DNA of 64,000 nt from VAZQ01 sp036557705 (GCA_036557705.1 DATBHB010000003.1:1-64000); one strand, 5' to 3'. Counted from the first letter of the stretch, positions 43,301 through 53,359 are shown. Translations and numbers: made by a program. The notes: generated by a model from the letters alone, not told the origin.

Positions 43301-45247
43301 TCAGTTGAGCGCGGGAGCCGTCTGACACTGGTACCCGTGGTACGAACGCGTGCGCTGTCCGCGCAGCCAAAACTCCATCGTCAACAGGTGCCAGATATTC
43401 TTGGAATGATCCGCCTTCCCGGCGCGGTCATCCGCAATCAGCTGTCGAAGATACGCGGATTTGAGATATCCGCGATGGACCAGTTCGCCGTCCGGCACGA
43501 TATCATCCACCATGCTACGCAGATCATTTCGAATCCAAGCCCGCAGCGGCGCGCTGAAGAGACCCTTCGGCCGATAAACGATCGAGGCCGGCAGCCACGC
43601 CTCAGCGGCTTTCTTCAAGGCCAGCTTGCCGTTCTTGCCGCGAATCTTGTCCACTCCGCTCAAACGGAACGCGGCCTGTACAATCTCAGTGTCGACGAAT
43701 GGTACTCGTACCTCGGTCGAGGCGGCCATCGAGGCACGGTCGGTATATGCGAGGTTCAATCCGGGAAGAAATAATTGCACGTCGGTCCGGCACATGCGGT
43801 TGATCGGATCAGTCTTGGCGCCTTGCGCATAGATCGCGGCGTGATGCGAGAACACCCGCTCGACAGCGCTGGAAAACCCGTCGTTTAACGCGCTGGATAT
43901 CTCGTCGAGGCTCAACAACGCGTAGCTTCGCTGAAACGCTGCTTCCTCGTCGAGGCCGGCGAAGCTGAGGAACCGCTTCGTCCAGCGCACCAGGCGGTAG
44001 CCCCGCTTGCTACTCGCTGCCGGCAGGAGGTCGATCAACGGTTCAACAAGACCGGCCCGCAACAGCATCGGCAGTTTGCGGTATCGGCGAGCCAGCAGAC
44101 AAGCGTAGTGGCGACGATATCCGGCAAAGAGCTCGTCGGCGCCCATGCCGGAAAGCAGAACCTTGATGCCAAGCTCCCGCGCTTCCTTGCAGATGATGTA
44201 GGCGTTGATCGCAGCCGGGTCTCCTATCGGTTCATCCAGGATGTCGGCCATTTCCGGCAGCATGCGAGCAAGATCAGGCTCGATCGTGATCTCGTGAAGC
44301 GTCAGATCGTACCTTTTCGCGACTTGTCGGGCATATCGCAGGTCGTCGGGCATCTGTTCGAATTTCTGGTCCTCGGGCCGGAATGCGATCGTAAAACAAT
44401 CGAGACGATCGGCATGTTTGCGCGCCAGCACGCTTATCAAACTGGAATCGAGTCCACCGGAAAGAAAGGTGGCCACCGGAACGTCGGCGATCATATGTGC
44501 GGCCACCGAGTCCTGCAGTGCGGCGCGCAAATCGTCCACCTGAAACGGCGCCGGCTCCAGATCGTTCAGCTGCGTCGCCGGGTTCCAATACTGGTGAATG
44601 GACAAAGTTCCGTCTCTCCTTCGGTCTAGCCATTGGCCCGAGCCCAGCTTTGCAATATCGCGATACATCGCGAAATCGTCCGGCAACCAGCCGTAGATCA
44701 GCGAAGCGATGATGCCGGTTTCATCGACTACGGCGCCCGGACCAAGAACGGGTAACAGGCCCTTGAGCTCAGATGCGAATGCCAAACCGGAGCCGCGGCG
44801 CAACAGGAAAAGCGGTTTGATACCGAAAGGATCGCGGGCCAATACGAGCCGGCCATCCTCCCGATCGTAGACGGCGAATGCGAACATGCCGCGAAGGCGG
44901 GGCAAGCAGTCCGGCCCCCACAGTCGCCAAGCCTCCAGTAGGACTTCAGTATCGCTTTGCGTCCTGAACGTAACACCGTGCGACTCGATTTGTCTCCGCA
45001 GAATGGCGAAATTATATATCTCGCCGTTGAAAACCAGGACCAGGCCATCTTTCTCGAATGGCTGGTTGGCGCTTTCGGAGAGGTCTATGATCGAGAGGCG
45101 ACAATGGCCAAGCTTCACGGGAATAGCGGAAGAACAATCTTCGAAGGTGCCTCTCGCATCCGGTCCGCGGTGCGCCAGAGAATCCAGGAGCGCGTCGAAT
45201 GAACCCGCGAAGCGCACATCCCCGACCAGGCCGACAATGCCGCACAT
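43301..45247 (-). CDS. asnB: Asparagine synthase-type glutamine amidotransferase
   Basis: 648 aa. The class II amidotransferase domain begins MCGIVGLVGDV with Cys2 as nucleophile and has SLAHRGPDARG, GHCRLSIIDLS and FNGEIYNFAILRR. The C-terminal synthetase domain has the PP-loop VATFLSGGLDSSLISVLAR and VLLSGMGADELFAGYRRHY. Members in polysaccharide loci often amidate sugar carboxyl groups rather than aspartate; beside a GDP-mannose dehydrogenase, amidation of a uronic acid is plausible here. Leftward, upstream of the two-domain dehydrogenase by 31 bp. Confidence 0.93.
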   Translation of the reverse strand: MCGIVGLVGDVRFAGSFDALLDSLAHRGPDARGTFEDCSSAIPVKLGHCRLSIIDLSESANQPFEKDGLVLVFNGEIYNFAILRRQIESHGVTFRTQSDTEVLLEAWRLWGPDCLPRLRGMFAFAVYDREDGRLVLARDPFGIKPLFLLRRGSGLAFASELKGLLPVLGPGAVVDETGIIASLIYGWLPDDFAMYRDIAKLGSGQWLDRRRDGTLSIHQYWNPATQLNDLEPAPFQVDDLRAALQDSVAAHMIADVPVATFLSGGLDSSLISVLARKHADRLDCFTIAFRPEDQKFEQMPDDLRYARQVAKRYDLTLHEITIEPDLARMLPEMADILDEPIGDPAAINAYIICKEARELGIKVLLSGMGADELFAGYRRHYACLLARRYRKLPMLLRAGLVEPLIDLLPAASSKRGYRLVRWTKRFLSFAGLDEEAAFQRSYALLSLDEISSALNDGFSSAVERVFSHHAAIYAQGAKTDPINRMCRTDVQLFLPGLNLAYTDRASMAASTEVRVPFVDTEIVQAAFRLSGVDKIRGKNGKLALKKAAEAWLPASIVYRPKGLFSAPLRAWIRNDLRSMVDDIVPDGELVHRGYLKSAYLRQLIADDRAGKADHSKNIWHLLTMEFWLRGQRTRSYHGYQCQTAPALN

Positions 45248-45283
45248 GACAAGCTCATCCTGAAATCGTTGCCGAGAGAACTG

Positions 45284-46597
45284 TCACCAAAGAAAGCCTT
45301 CCCTTCGAATTTCGACGTTACGGTCGGGTCGCGCGAAATGCAGAACAACCTGGTCATTGCGCGCATCGTGAAGAACGGTACGGTAAGCAGGGTCATTGGT
45401 CGTAACCACGATAACGTCAGCCCAGTCCACCGCGTTTGAAATATCGGAAACGAGCAGCTGCGCAATATGTGGAAGACGCGTCAACAGAAATTCCCTGTTT
45501 GTGCCGGTTACTTGTCCCAGACGAACGTTGGGATCAAAGATACGAACATCGCGTCCCTTGCCGATTAATCGTTCGGCAACTTCCACGAACGGGCTTTCGC
45601 GCACGTCATCCGTACCAGCTTTGAAGCTGATGCCGAGAAACAGTACCTTCTTACGCTCCTGGCTCAATATCCACTGAGTGCCAAGCTCTATCAATGAACG
45701 ATTGCTTTCGGCGATGTGGTTCAATACCGGCAGATTGAGATCGAGTTTTCGAGCGAAGTATGTCAAAGCGCGCAAGTCTTTCGGTAGGCAGGACCCCCCA
45801 AAGGCAAACCCTGGTCGCAAATAAGCCCCTGAAATGTTAAGACGCGTGTCTTGACAGAAAATATCCATGACAGAATGACTATCGATACCCAGCGTCTTTG
45901 CGAGCAGGCCAATCTCATTTCCGAAGGTGACCTTCAGTCCATGCCATGCATTATCGACATATTTTACGAACTCAGCCGTCTCCAGGTCCGTCGTGATCTT
46001 CGGTCCAGAAAGGCCTTCGTAGAGGGATAGGACGCGCGCACCCGTCTCTTCGTCAAATGCACCGACCACGGTCTTAGATGGCTGATTAAAATCGGCGACG
46101 GCGGAGCCCTCGCGAAGAAATTCCGGATTGAATGCCAATCCTACCTCGCGTCCAGCGCACCGTCCCGATGCTTCGCTGAGTTGGCGCGCTACAATCGAGC
46201 GGGTGGTGCCGGGCAACACCGTGGAGCGAACCACTACGGTATGTGGATGGTTCTTATCCCGCAGGCCGTTCCCTATCTGCCCAGCCACGGCCTCAACGGC
46301 GGAAAGCGACAAAGATCCATTCGCTTGACTGGGCGTCCCTACACAAACCAGAGATAGGTCACTCTGTTTGACTGCGTGTTCGGCGTCCATCGTCGCTGAC
46401 AGTCGGCCTGCTCTTACGTTCCGCGCAACGAGATCGTTAACGTGCGGCTCGATGATGGGAGAACGACCCGATTGAACAAATTGTACTTTCGTTGCAGATT
46501 GATCGACTCCGACGACTGTGTGCCCCCTTTCGGCGAGACAGGCCGCCGAAACGGTACCAACATAGCCGAGACCGAAAACCGCGATTGAAGTCCGCAT
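45284..46597 (-). CDS. GDP-mannose/UDP-glucose 6-dehydrogenase family, AlgD-like
   Basis: 437 aa from the ATG at 46597. Rossmann start SIAVFGLGYVGTVSAACLAERGH, ICVGTPS-like LVCVGTPSQANG, LAFNPEFLREGSAV, and catalytic Cys270 in RPGFAFGGSCLPKDLRALTY. The segments VVVRSTVLPGTT and SFKAGTDDVRESPFVEVAERLIGKG align with Pseudomonas AlgD, from memory, better than with UDP-glucose dehydrogenase. It would oxidise GDP-mannose to GDP-mannuronic acid with NAD+. Substrate assignment rests on this similarity only. It starts 11 bp after the glycosyltransferase gene. Confidence 0.9.
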   Translation of the reverse strand: MRTSIAVFGLGYVGTVSAACLAERGHTVVGVDQSATKVQFVQSGRSPIIEPHVNDLVARNVRAGRLSATMDAEHAVKQSDLSLVCVGTPSQANGSLSLSAVEAVAGQIGNGLRDKNHPHTVVVRSTVLPGTTRSIVARQLSEASGRCAGREVGLAFNPEFLREGSAVADFNQPSKTVVGAFDEETGARVLSLYEGLSGPKITTDLETAEFVKYVDNAWHGLKVTFGNEIGLLAKTLGIDSHSVMDIFCQDTRLNISGAYLRPGFAFGGSCLPKDLRALTYFARKLDLNLPVLNHIAESNRSLIELGTQWILSQERKKVLFLGISFKAGTDDVRESPFVEVAERLIGKGRDVRIFDPNVRLGQVTGTNREFLLTRLPHIAQLLVSDISNAVDWADVIVVTTNDPAYRTVLHDARNDQVVLHFARPDRNVEIRREGFLW

Positions 46598-46608
46598 CGA
46601 TGAACCAA

Positions 46609-47865
46609 TTACTGCGTTCTCATATCGCCACGAGGGTCCGCCGGGGAGCCCGAGCGAGCATGTTCGAAAAGAGCGTCGTAGGCGGCAAGCAACTTGGGCG
46701 CTTCGAAGTCCCACGCCAGCTGTTCGCGCACCCGCGTAAATCCGAATTGCCCCATGACGTCGCGCCGAGCAGGATCGTCGATCAACTCCAAAATCTTGTC
46801 GCCGAAATCAATTGGATCATTTGGTCGCGCGTACAGTGAAGCGGCTTGTGCCGAAAAGCGGCCTTCAGTCACCTCAAACTGCACAATAGGTTTACCGAAG
46901 ACCATGTACTCCATGATCTTGTTCATGGTCGAAATGTCGTTCATCGCGGTGACTCTGTCGGGGTTGACGCAAATGTCCGATGTGCATAGTACGGAAAACA
47001 ATGTGTCATCATCGACCCGGCCTAGAAAAGTGACGAACTGCCGGAGGTCCGCGTTCTCACACATCGTGACGATCGTCTGCCACTGTGGCCCTGATCCCAC
47101 GACGACGAACTGAAGGTCATTGCGCTTTCGTGTGGAGACGATGTGCGCGACGCTTTCGATGAGGAGGTCAAGACCTTCTGACTCACCGATCACACCCACG
47201 TAGGCGGCCAGGAACCGACGCCCGCTTCGCCACCGCGGATCCGGTTGGCATTGTTTGAACCGCGCGATTTCCGGCCCGGAACGGACCACGAAAATTCTAT
47301 CCGGCGGCAAGCCGCCCCGCTTCATGGCGATCTCGCGATACGATTCGTTTGGGGCAATGGTGACATCGGCTGCTCTGAACGTGCACTTTTCCAGAAACAC
47401 CAGAAGCCTCCATAGCCAATCGCGCCGTTTGAACTTTGCCTCGTATAGTTCCGGATTGGCATCATGATGATCGAACAGGAAGCGCTTGCGAGCGCTCAGC
47501 TTGTAGAAAAGGCCGATCAAAAAACTCAAATCCGGCGGGTTGCAGGCATGAATCACATCGAAGCCGCGGGTCAGGGCGACCCGCATCGACAATGCAAGCT
47601 GGAAAAACAGGGCCGTTGGATATTCGATGAAGTAGGAAAGGATGCCCCGGGTTTCAGCGGGAAGACTGTGTCGATATATGTGCACGCCTTCGATTATCTC
47701 CGCAGATCGCTGGCAGCCGTGGCCTTTGGGGCAGATGACGGAAACGTCATAGCCAGCCCTGGTAAGCGTAGTCGCTTCCGCCCACACTCGTCGATCAAAA
47801 GGAACCGGAAGGTTTTCTACGATGATAAGCACGCGCCGCTTTCTATCATCCTGTTTAGATGACAT
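46609..47865 (-). CDS. GT4-family glycosyltransferase
   Basis: 418 aa from the ATG at 47865, preceded by GAGGGA. GT-B fold: VLIIVENLPVPFDRRVWAEATTL and PKGHG in the N-terminal domain, IHACNPPDLSFLIGLFYKL, FLFDHHDANPELYEAKF, then FLAAYVGVIGESEGLDLLIESV and NKIMEYMVFGKPIVQFEVTE in the nucleotide-sugar domain. It transfers a sugar to the growing lipid-linked repeat unit at the cytoplasmic face. It is the first gene of a leftward operon running to cysNC, with a divergent glycosyltransferase on the other side. Confidence 0.9.
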   Translation of the reverse strand: MSSKQDDRKRRVLIIVENLPVPFDRRVWAEATTLTRAGYDVSVICPKGHGCQRSAEIIEGVHIYRHSLPAETRGILSYFIEYPTALFFQLALSMRVALTRGFDVIHACNPPDLSFLIGLFYKLSARKRFLFDHHDANPELYEAKFKRRDWLWRLLVFLEKCTFRAADVTIAPNESYREIAMKRGGLPPDRIFVVRSGPEIARFKQCQPDPRWRSGRRFLAAYVGVIGESEGLDLLIESVAHIVSTRKRNDLQFVVVGSGPQWQTIVTMCENADLRQFVTFLGRVDDDTLFSVLCTSDICVNPDRVTAMNDISTMNKIMEYMVFGKPIVQFEVTEGRFSAQAASLYARPNDPIDFGDKILELIDDPARRDVMGQFGFTRVREQLAWDFEAPKLLAAYDALFEHARSGSPADPRGDMRTQ

Positions 47866-48339
47866 GCGTTCCCTCATCGACCGATCACCGCATGATCTAA
47901 ATCCGCCACCGCGATAGGTGAGGGCTGAGTACATCGAGAGCCGATTGGACAGACTAGGCGTGAACCATTGGACAGACCAAGCGTGAAACAAGGACGGGCA
48001 CCGTAGGTTCCGGACGCGTTGCAATTTTCACCTGGATCGCCGCAGACTTCTTGTTGAATAGAGGGCGTGCGAGTCCCCGCTTACGGGCGCTTGAGTCGGA
48101 AAGAAAACAAAGCAGTCCCTGAGATGACCCAGGTGGAACCGAGTTCGACGCCAGGAACTGGCGAGAAGTCTTGCGAATTACCGAACCGGCAGGGCTGGCA
48201 GGGTCGCCGGAGCTGATCCCGACGTCCTATCGGCCCGCGCTTACGGCAGCAACTGCCAGTCGGTTGTGCTCTATAGCGCGGCAAGCGTCTTTACATCAGT
48301 GTCATTATCTCGACAGCAGGTGAGAGGCCCCTCGGACAG
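47866..48339. promoter_or_regulatory. 474-bp divergent promoter region in the polysaccharide locus
   Basis: No gene is supported. A tandem pair of 23-bp units lies at 47944-47966 and 47967-47989 (ATTGGACAGACYARGCGTGAA core, 20 of 23 bases identical), a likely regulator-binding site. The region must drive the leftward EPS operon and the rightward glycosyltransferase gene. Confidence 0.55.
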
Positions 48340-49500
48340 ATGAAGCTGCTCCTGGTCCATAATCGATATATGCATTTCGGCGGAGAGGATACCGTGTTCG
48401 ACTTCGAGTGCTCTCTCCTCGCCGCGGCAGGGCATCAGGTACATCAAGCCATCGTAGCAAATGATGTCATTGACAATGTAATGGATAAGGTAAGAGCAGC
48501 TTTGGCGGTATCCTGGAGCTCATACGGTTACAAAGTGATTAGAGATGCGATCGCACGGACGGGCCCGGAACTCGTCCATGTGCACAACTTCTTCCCGCTG
48601 TTGTCGCCATCCATCTACGACGCTGCTGCCGAGGCCGGTGTTCCTGTCGTCCAGACTTTACACAACTTCCGCATTGTTTGCCCGAATGGCATGCTCATGC
48701 GCGACAGCGTACCCTGCGAACTATGTCTAACGGGGTCGCCATATTACGGCTTGCGCTACCGGTGCTACCGTAACACCCTGATTGGATCCGCGGCGTTGGC
48801 GCACATGGTCGCGCATCATCGCCGAGCGCGCACTTGGCAGTCGAAGGTGGCCCGTTTTATCGCTTTATCCGAATTTGCGCGCTCTCGTTTCCTGATTGCG
48901 GGCATTCCTCCAGAAAAGATCACTCTCAAACCGAACGCGGTGGCTGACCCCGGTGCTCCTGCGAGGCAGCCTGGCGCATATCTCTTGTACGTGGGCCGCC
49001 TCAGTCACGAGAAAGGGGTCCGTATACTGATCAACGCTGCGCGTCGTATCCGAACGCCCATTCGGATCGCAGGGGATGGCCCCCTCAGAAAGGAGCTCGA
49101 GGCCGTATCACCGGCGAATGTTACGTTCCTGGGCCAACTGCCCAAGCCCGCCGTGCTCAATGAAATGAAGGGCGCCCGGTCTCTGGTCCTGCCTTCCATA
49201 TGCTACGAAAACCTGCCGACAAGCCTGTTGGAAGCCTATGCGTCCGGCCTGCCGGTGATTGCGTCCAACATTGGCTCGCTGACCGAATATGTGCAAGACA
49301 ATATCACAGGGCTGCATGTTCCAGCCGGTGACGAGAAAGCCCTTGCGGCAGCACTCGAACGTGTTGAAAGCGAGCACGCGCTTGTTAGAACTATGGGTCA
49401 AGCAGCGCGGAAGGTTTACGAAGAGCAGTTCACGCCCCCCCGTATTCTTGAACGACTGGAGCTGATTTATCGAGAGGTAAAGCAGGAGTGCCGCGGCTAA
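48340..49500 (+). CDS. GT4-family glycosyltransferase
   Basis: 386 aa. LLLVHNRYMHFGGEDTVFD, VHVHNFFPLLSPSIYDAA, VVQTLHNFRIVCPNGML and CELCL are typical of a large group of EPS glycosyltransferases with a Cys-containing loop; the C-terminal domain has LLYVGRLSHEKGVRILI and the ENLPTSLLEAYASGLPVIAS EX7E-type motif. It probably adds one sugar to the lipid-linked repeat. It is transcribed alone rightward; the flippase gene converges on it. Confidence 0.92.
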   Translation: MKLLLVHNRYMHFGGEDTVFDFECSLLAAAGHQVHQAIVANDVIDNVMDKVRAALAVSWSSYGYKVIRDAIARTGPELVHVHNFFPLLSPSIYDAAAEAGVPVVQTLHNFRIVCPNGMLMRDSVPCELCLTGSPYYGLRYRCYRNTLIGSAALAHMVAHHRRARTWQSKVARFIALSEFARSRFLIAGIPPEKITLKPNAVADPGAPARQPGAYLLYVGRLSHEKGVRILINAARRIRTPIRIAGDGPLRKELEAVSPANVTFLGQLPKPAVLNEMKGARSLVLPSICYENLPTSLLEAYASGLPVIASNIGSLTEYVQDNITGLHVPAGDEKALAAALERVESEHALVRTMGQAARKVYEEQFTPPRILERLELIYREVKQECRG

Positions 49501-49588
49501 CATGCCCGTGGCGTCGGACCAATGTCGCAGGGCGGCGGGCGTTGAAAGGCCCAGGCTAACCCGCTCATCAACCTGCCTCGACCCGTGT

Positions 49589-50890
49589 TCAGGGTCGTAC
49601 TTTTCTGTCGACATCGTGGTTCACGGTAGCAAGCGGCGACCGATGTTGACCGAACGCAAGCGCCACTGCGTGAGCGAGGATGATTTGACGAATGATCGTA
49701 ACGAGCAAGATGCCCATGATGACCCCATTGAGACCGAACGTAGTAATGAGTGGGTAAATCGCTCCTCCTGAAATCACAGCAGCCGCCAAGCCTGATAGAA
49801 AGATCGGCCGCGTATATTCCAGGGCCCGCAACGCGGCACTGAGCGGCGTCGCTAAGAACACGATCAGGTAGATGATGCCATACCAACGCAAAAGACTGCC
49901 ATAACCGGCGTACTCGGCACCGTACAGGAGCTGCAGCCAGAACTCCGGAAACAAAGAAGCAGCCGCGACCGGGAGAGCGGTCGCGATACCACCGAACAAG
50001 ACTACCTTCCGAATGTACGCCAGCAGTGCCGGCTGCCCGCCTCCCTCGTAGCGCTGCGCGGCTTGAGACGGAACGACGTTATCCAGCCCGAGAAACAATA
50101 TGTGCAATACTCCCAGAATGTTTTGAGCGGCTTTAAGGGCTCCGACGGCTGCGGCACTCAAAAGCACCCCGGCCGCCAACATAAAAAGATTCGATGAAGC
50201 CCATTGTGCCAAGGCCGACCCCAACAGCCATTTGCTGAACGCCCAATGCTGATTGGCTTTCATCCAGAAAATCGACTTGCTGAACGCAATTCCTGCTCTT
50301 GGCAACATTCCCAGTGAAGCAGCGCCAGCGGCAGAAATCGAAATCGCGAGCAATACCTGTTGAATACGCACCTCCTGATTGTGAAGGAGAATTAGGATGA
50401 TACAAAGCTGCCCGCCATATCGGACACAATCGTTGACAAGGGCCAACAGAGCGTATCCGCGTACAAAAAGATAGCGTCGGACGAATTCCTGCAACACATG
50501 GGTAGTCGCCGCAGTTGCGAGTGCAAAAGATAGATTTTGCACGTTCAGAGGAGGATAGACTGCTCCGGCAACCAGAGTACCGATCATAATGATTGTAAAT
50601 ACTCCGACAGAATAGCACAGCTGCTGCGCGACTGCGGCGCCATAATACACCTGTGCTTCAGCAGCGTCCTGTTTTGGTCCAATGCTCATCATGGGCGAAA
50701 TAATGAGCGCATGTTGAATATTGGTCACAAATACGATGACCATCCACGTAAGCGTGAAACGGCCGAATTCGTACGGTCCCATTGTGCGCGCTAGAATGAT
50801 GCCTATCGCAAAATTGACCGCGCTTATCAGCGCTTGGTCAGCGATGGCCAGGCTGAGGTATCTATGTCTGGAGGCAAGTTTAATTAGCAT
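49589..50890 (-). CDS. Wzx-type oligosaccharide flippase
   Basis: 433 aa, about 12 membrane segments, MATE/PST fold: LAIADQALISAVNFAIGIILAR, GPYEFGRFTLTWMVIVFVTN, then paired helices to GVIMGILLVTIIRQIILAHA. It moves undecaprenyl-linked repeat units across the inner membrane. The start overlaps the end of the deacetylase gene upstream by 7 bp, so they are cotranslated. Sequence is typical of flippases in EPS loci; the glycan specificity cannot be read. Confidence 0.88.
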   Translation of the reverse strand: MLIKLASRHRYLSLAIADQALISAVNFAIGIILARTMGPYEFGRFTLTWMVIVFVTNIQHALIISPMMSIGPKQDAAEAQVYYGAAVAQQLCYSVGVFTIIMIGTLVAGAVYPPLNVQNLSFALATAATTHVLQEFVRRYLFVRGYALLALVNDCVRYGGQLCIILILLHNQEVRIQQVLLAISISAAGAASLGMLPRAGIAFSKSIFWMKANQHWAFSKWLLGSALAQWASSNLFMLAAGVLLSAAAVGALKAAQNILGVLHILFLGLDNVVPSQAAQRYEGGGQPALLAYIRKVVLFGGIATALPVAAASLFPEFWLQLLYGAEYAGYGSLLRWYGIIYLIVFLATPLSAALRALEYTRPIFLSGLAAAVISGGAIYPLITTFGLNGVIMGILLVTIIRQIILAHAVALAFGQHRSPLATVNHDVDRKVRP

Positions 50891-51672
50891 TGTGAACGAT
50901 CAGGGAGATCCCTGGACCTGCTGCTCACCACATCCAGATTGGAGCCGAATTGCACATCAGTCCCGTACCCCGCCAAGTGTTTTAAACTCTCTCTAAGATC
51001 GTCCCAAAGTCCGTACTGGGTGATCTCCCATGAATGACCCCACAAATGGAATACACCGCCGGATCGTTCGCAGAGGTCCGCCAAATGTCGAACGCGATCG
51101 ACGAGACGCCTGATTGTCAATGCCGCCGACAGCAAGCGGATGTTCGGCAAACCGGCTTCACGATCGATAAATGCGTGCATGCGCGATTTCAGGTAATTGC
51201 GGAGATATACAGCGCCCGAGGTGGGCGCAAATTGCACGGTAGTGGACAGTGCAAATGGATCTCGCCCGGGATGATCGAACAGGTTCTTGACAGTGCGCGC
51301 GTATTTGAACCCGGCGATCCGCGTCATTTGCTTGATTTGTTCATTGTATTGTCCACGCGGATAACAAAAGCCATTGATTGGTCGTGAGGTTAAATCCTCA
51401 AGCCATTCTTTACAACCGTGAATCTGAGTTCCGGCGGTGTGAGGGTCCACAACGGTAAGCGCAAGGTGATCGATCGTGTGTCCACCTACTTCGAACGCTG
51501 ACGACAAAGATCGGATTTGGCCCCCCGTCATTACGTCTCGACTCTCTCGATTTCGACGGGGGATGTAGAACGTCCCGGAGATGTCGTAGGATTTCAGAAG
51601 CTCGGCAAGCCGGAGATCCTCGGGATGCCCATCGTCCCACGACGTGGTGATCAATGCGCGGCGCCTGATCAT
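50884..51672 (-). CDS. Polysaccharide deacetylase (NodB-homology, CE4)
   Basis: 262 aa. Metal and catalytic residues of a NodB domain are visible: LITTSWDDGHPED (catalytic and metal Asp), EVGGHTIDHLALTVVD (metal HxxxH), GFCYPRGQYNEQIKQ and VFHLWGHSWEI (C-terminal His). It removes N- or O-acetyl groups from sugars. No signal peptide is seen, so it may act in the cytoplasm or on a lipid-linked precursor. It overlaps the flippase gene by 7 bp. Confidence 0.88.
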   Translation of the reverse strand: MIRRRALITTSWDDGHPEDLRLAELLKSYDISGTFYIPRRNRESRDVMTGGQIRSLSSAFEVGGHTIDHLALTVVDPHTAGTQIHGCKEWLEDLTSRPINGFCYPRGQYNEQIKQMTRIAGFKYARTVKNLFDHPGRDPFALSTTVQFAPTSGAVYLRNYLKSRMHAFIDREAGLPNIRLLSAALTIRRLVDRVRHLADLCERSGGVFHLWGHSWEITQYGLWDDLRESLKHLAGYGTDVQFGSNLDVVSSRSRDLPDRSQC

Positions 51673-51826
51673 GTCAATTGATGATTGTCCAATCGCAGCG
51701 GTTGCCGGCGTAATGCCGGCGTTTACTCGCGCAAGCCCCGAGTGCGCGAGGTTTCGGCCGGCCGTGTGAGCTCAGGCACGCGAAGCTGTCGCGCCACAAC
51801 CGGCGCCGATGCGGAGCACGCATGCG

Positions 51827-53206
51827 CTATTTTGCCGTGGAGGAGCTGTGTTCCGGCCGGGCGGTCACGCTAAAGTCATCGCTGTCCACGCTGCTGTTGG
51901 GAATACCGTGTACGCGCAATGAAACTTCGACCACGTCACCAGGCGTGAGTTCGGTGTCCTCATCAGCGGTAAGGGTCGTCCTCGTCGCACCGGAATCCCG
52001 GATCACGCTGATTTCCGGTTTGCCTCCCCCCCGGACCAGCTGGGACCGAAGCAACCCCGTGTACATTATCTTGTCGCCAACGCCCTCGAGGCGAGAACGG
52101 ATCGTCTGGATCGTGACCTCGGCCTCAGTCAGCTCGTTCAGCAGGTCGATGCGCCGCTGGCCATCGACCTTTTCGAGGCTCCTGGATAGTTCCTCTCGTG
52201 CGCGTTGCTCTTGGGCCAGTGCGGCAGTAGTCTGCAGGGCTTGAGTGGCGGAAAGGAGCGCGAGCCGTCGCGTTTCGTTGAGCCGGATTGTGGGGACCAT
52301 CCCTCTCTTGAAATTTTGCTGGGTCTCCAGCAGATCGTTGGCATCCGCCTGAGCACCCTGCCTCTCCTTCTGCTCCGTCTCGGTCAGGAGGGCGATCCGG
52401 CTCTCCTCCTGACGGATGGCATTTTGAAAATGTTGAATCTCTTTTCGACGGTCGTCATTGCGGGCCTCGAGCAACTGCGCTTGCAGAGCCTCGATGTCGG
52501 AGGCGACGGAACGGGGAATTGGTGTGTCGACGAGACCTTGCCGATCCGGCATGCTCTTGTTGGAAAGTTCGGCCTTTACCCGCGCGATGTGAGCCTGCTC
52601 CTTGGCGAACTCCGTCCATAACGAGTAGTATTCAGCCCTGAGGTCTGCCGCGTCCAGGAATGGATCGTGCCCCCTGAACCGCGTGACATCATACCCGCCG
52701 GCAAGGGCGATGACTTGCCGCACGGTCAGGCCTGGCGCATAGGTTTCGGCCCCTGGTTTTGCGACGTCGCCATCCACATATACCGGCCTGTATTTCGAGA
52801 TAACTACATTAATCTCCTCAGGCGTGATGACGACCGGCACTTCACGTCCATCGCCGGTCCTTCGGCGGAACAGCTTGGTAGGCAGCGCCTCGATCACCTT
52901 GGTTCGCACTGCTGATAAGGGCATGCCGGCAATCCTCATTTGCCCGATTAGCGGAAATGAGGCCTCTCCGTCCACATTGATGGGGCTGCTCTGGCGCAAT
53001 TCGGGTACTCCGACGACCGAAGTTTCAATCTCGTCGCCCGATCGCAGGACGTAGTCCGCCGAGGCGTGGGAGGGAAGGAGGAAGCATAATAGCAGGACAG
53101 CCGTTCCGACCCAGCGAGATGGCGATCGATCGGGCAAGTCTGGCAAAGCCGATTTCCCTCGCGCACATACATCGCGCCTTGCGTCCTCCGCGTTCGTGGT
53201 CAGCAT
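51827..53206 (-). CDS. Polysaccharide export protein (ExoF/Wza-type, SLBB)
   Basis: 459 aa. Signal or anchor segment WVGTAVLLLCFLLPSHASA, then a Poly_export domain DYVLRSGDEIETSVVGVPELRQSS, FPLIGQMRIAGMPLSAV, and an SLBB-like part YVDGDVAKPGAETYAPGLTV. Residues about 190-370 are a long Glu/Gln/Arg-rich coiled coil (EARNDDRRKEIQHFQNAIRQ). This layout is the rhizobial ExoF type, larger than Wza. It lacks the lipobox Cys. It would form the periplasm-to-outer-membrane path for the polymer with the Wzc-like protein encoded upstream. Confidence 0.88.
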   Translation of the reverse strand: MLTTNAEDARRDVCARGKSALPDLPDRSPSRWVGTAVLLLCFLLPSHASADYVLRSGDEIETSVVGVPELRQSSPINVDGEASFPLIGQMRIAGMPLSAVRTKVIEALPTKLFRRRTGDGREVPVVITPEEINVVISKYRPVYVDGDVAKPGAETYAPGLTVRQVIALAGGYDVTRFRGHDPFLDAADLRAEYYSLWTEFAKEQAHIARVKAELSNKSMPDRQGLVDTPIPRSVASDIEALQAQLLEARNDDRRKEIQHFQNAIRQEESRIALLTETEQKERQGAQADANDLLETQQNFKRGMVPTIRLNETRRLALLSATQALQTTAALAQEQRAREELSRSLEKVDGQRRIDLLNELTEAEVTIQTIRSRLEGVGDKIMYTGLLRSQLVRGGGKPEISVIRDSGATRTTLTADEDTELTPGDVVEVSLRVHGIPNSSVDSDDFSVTARPEHSSSTAK

Positions 53207-53359
53207 TTCAAACCCTTCCCTGGACCGGTGTGATTGCGCACTGTCTATCTGCGAGCATCTGCTTTCAACCTGGGTGTGTCATTCCGTTTCGTTCGATGAG
53301 CTCGACCATGCAAACTGCTGCGTCCCCGTCAAGGACGAGAATGTCATCGCGAGAATCTA

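Noticed and set aside
47944..47989. CRISPR array
   Set aside because: Only two directly adjacent units without spacers.
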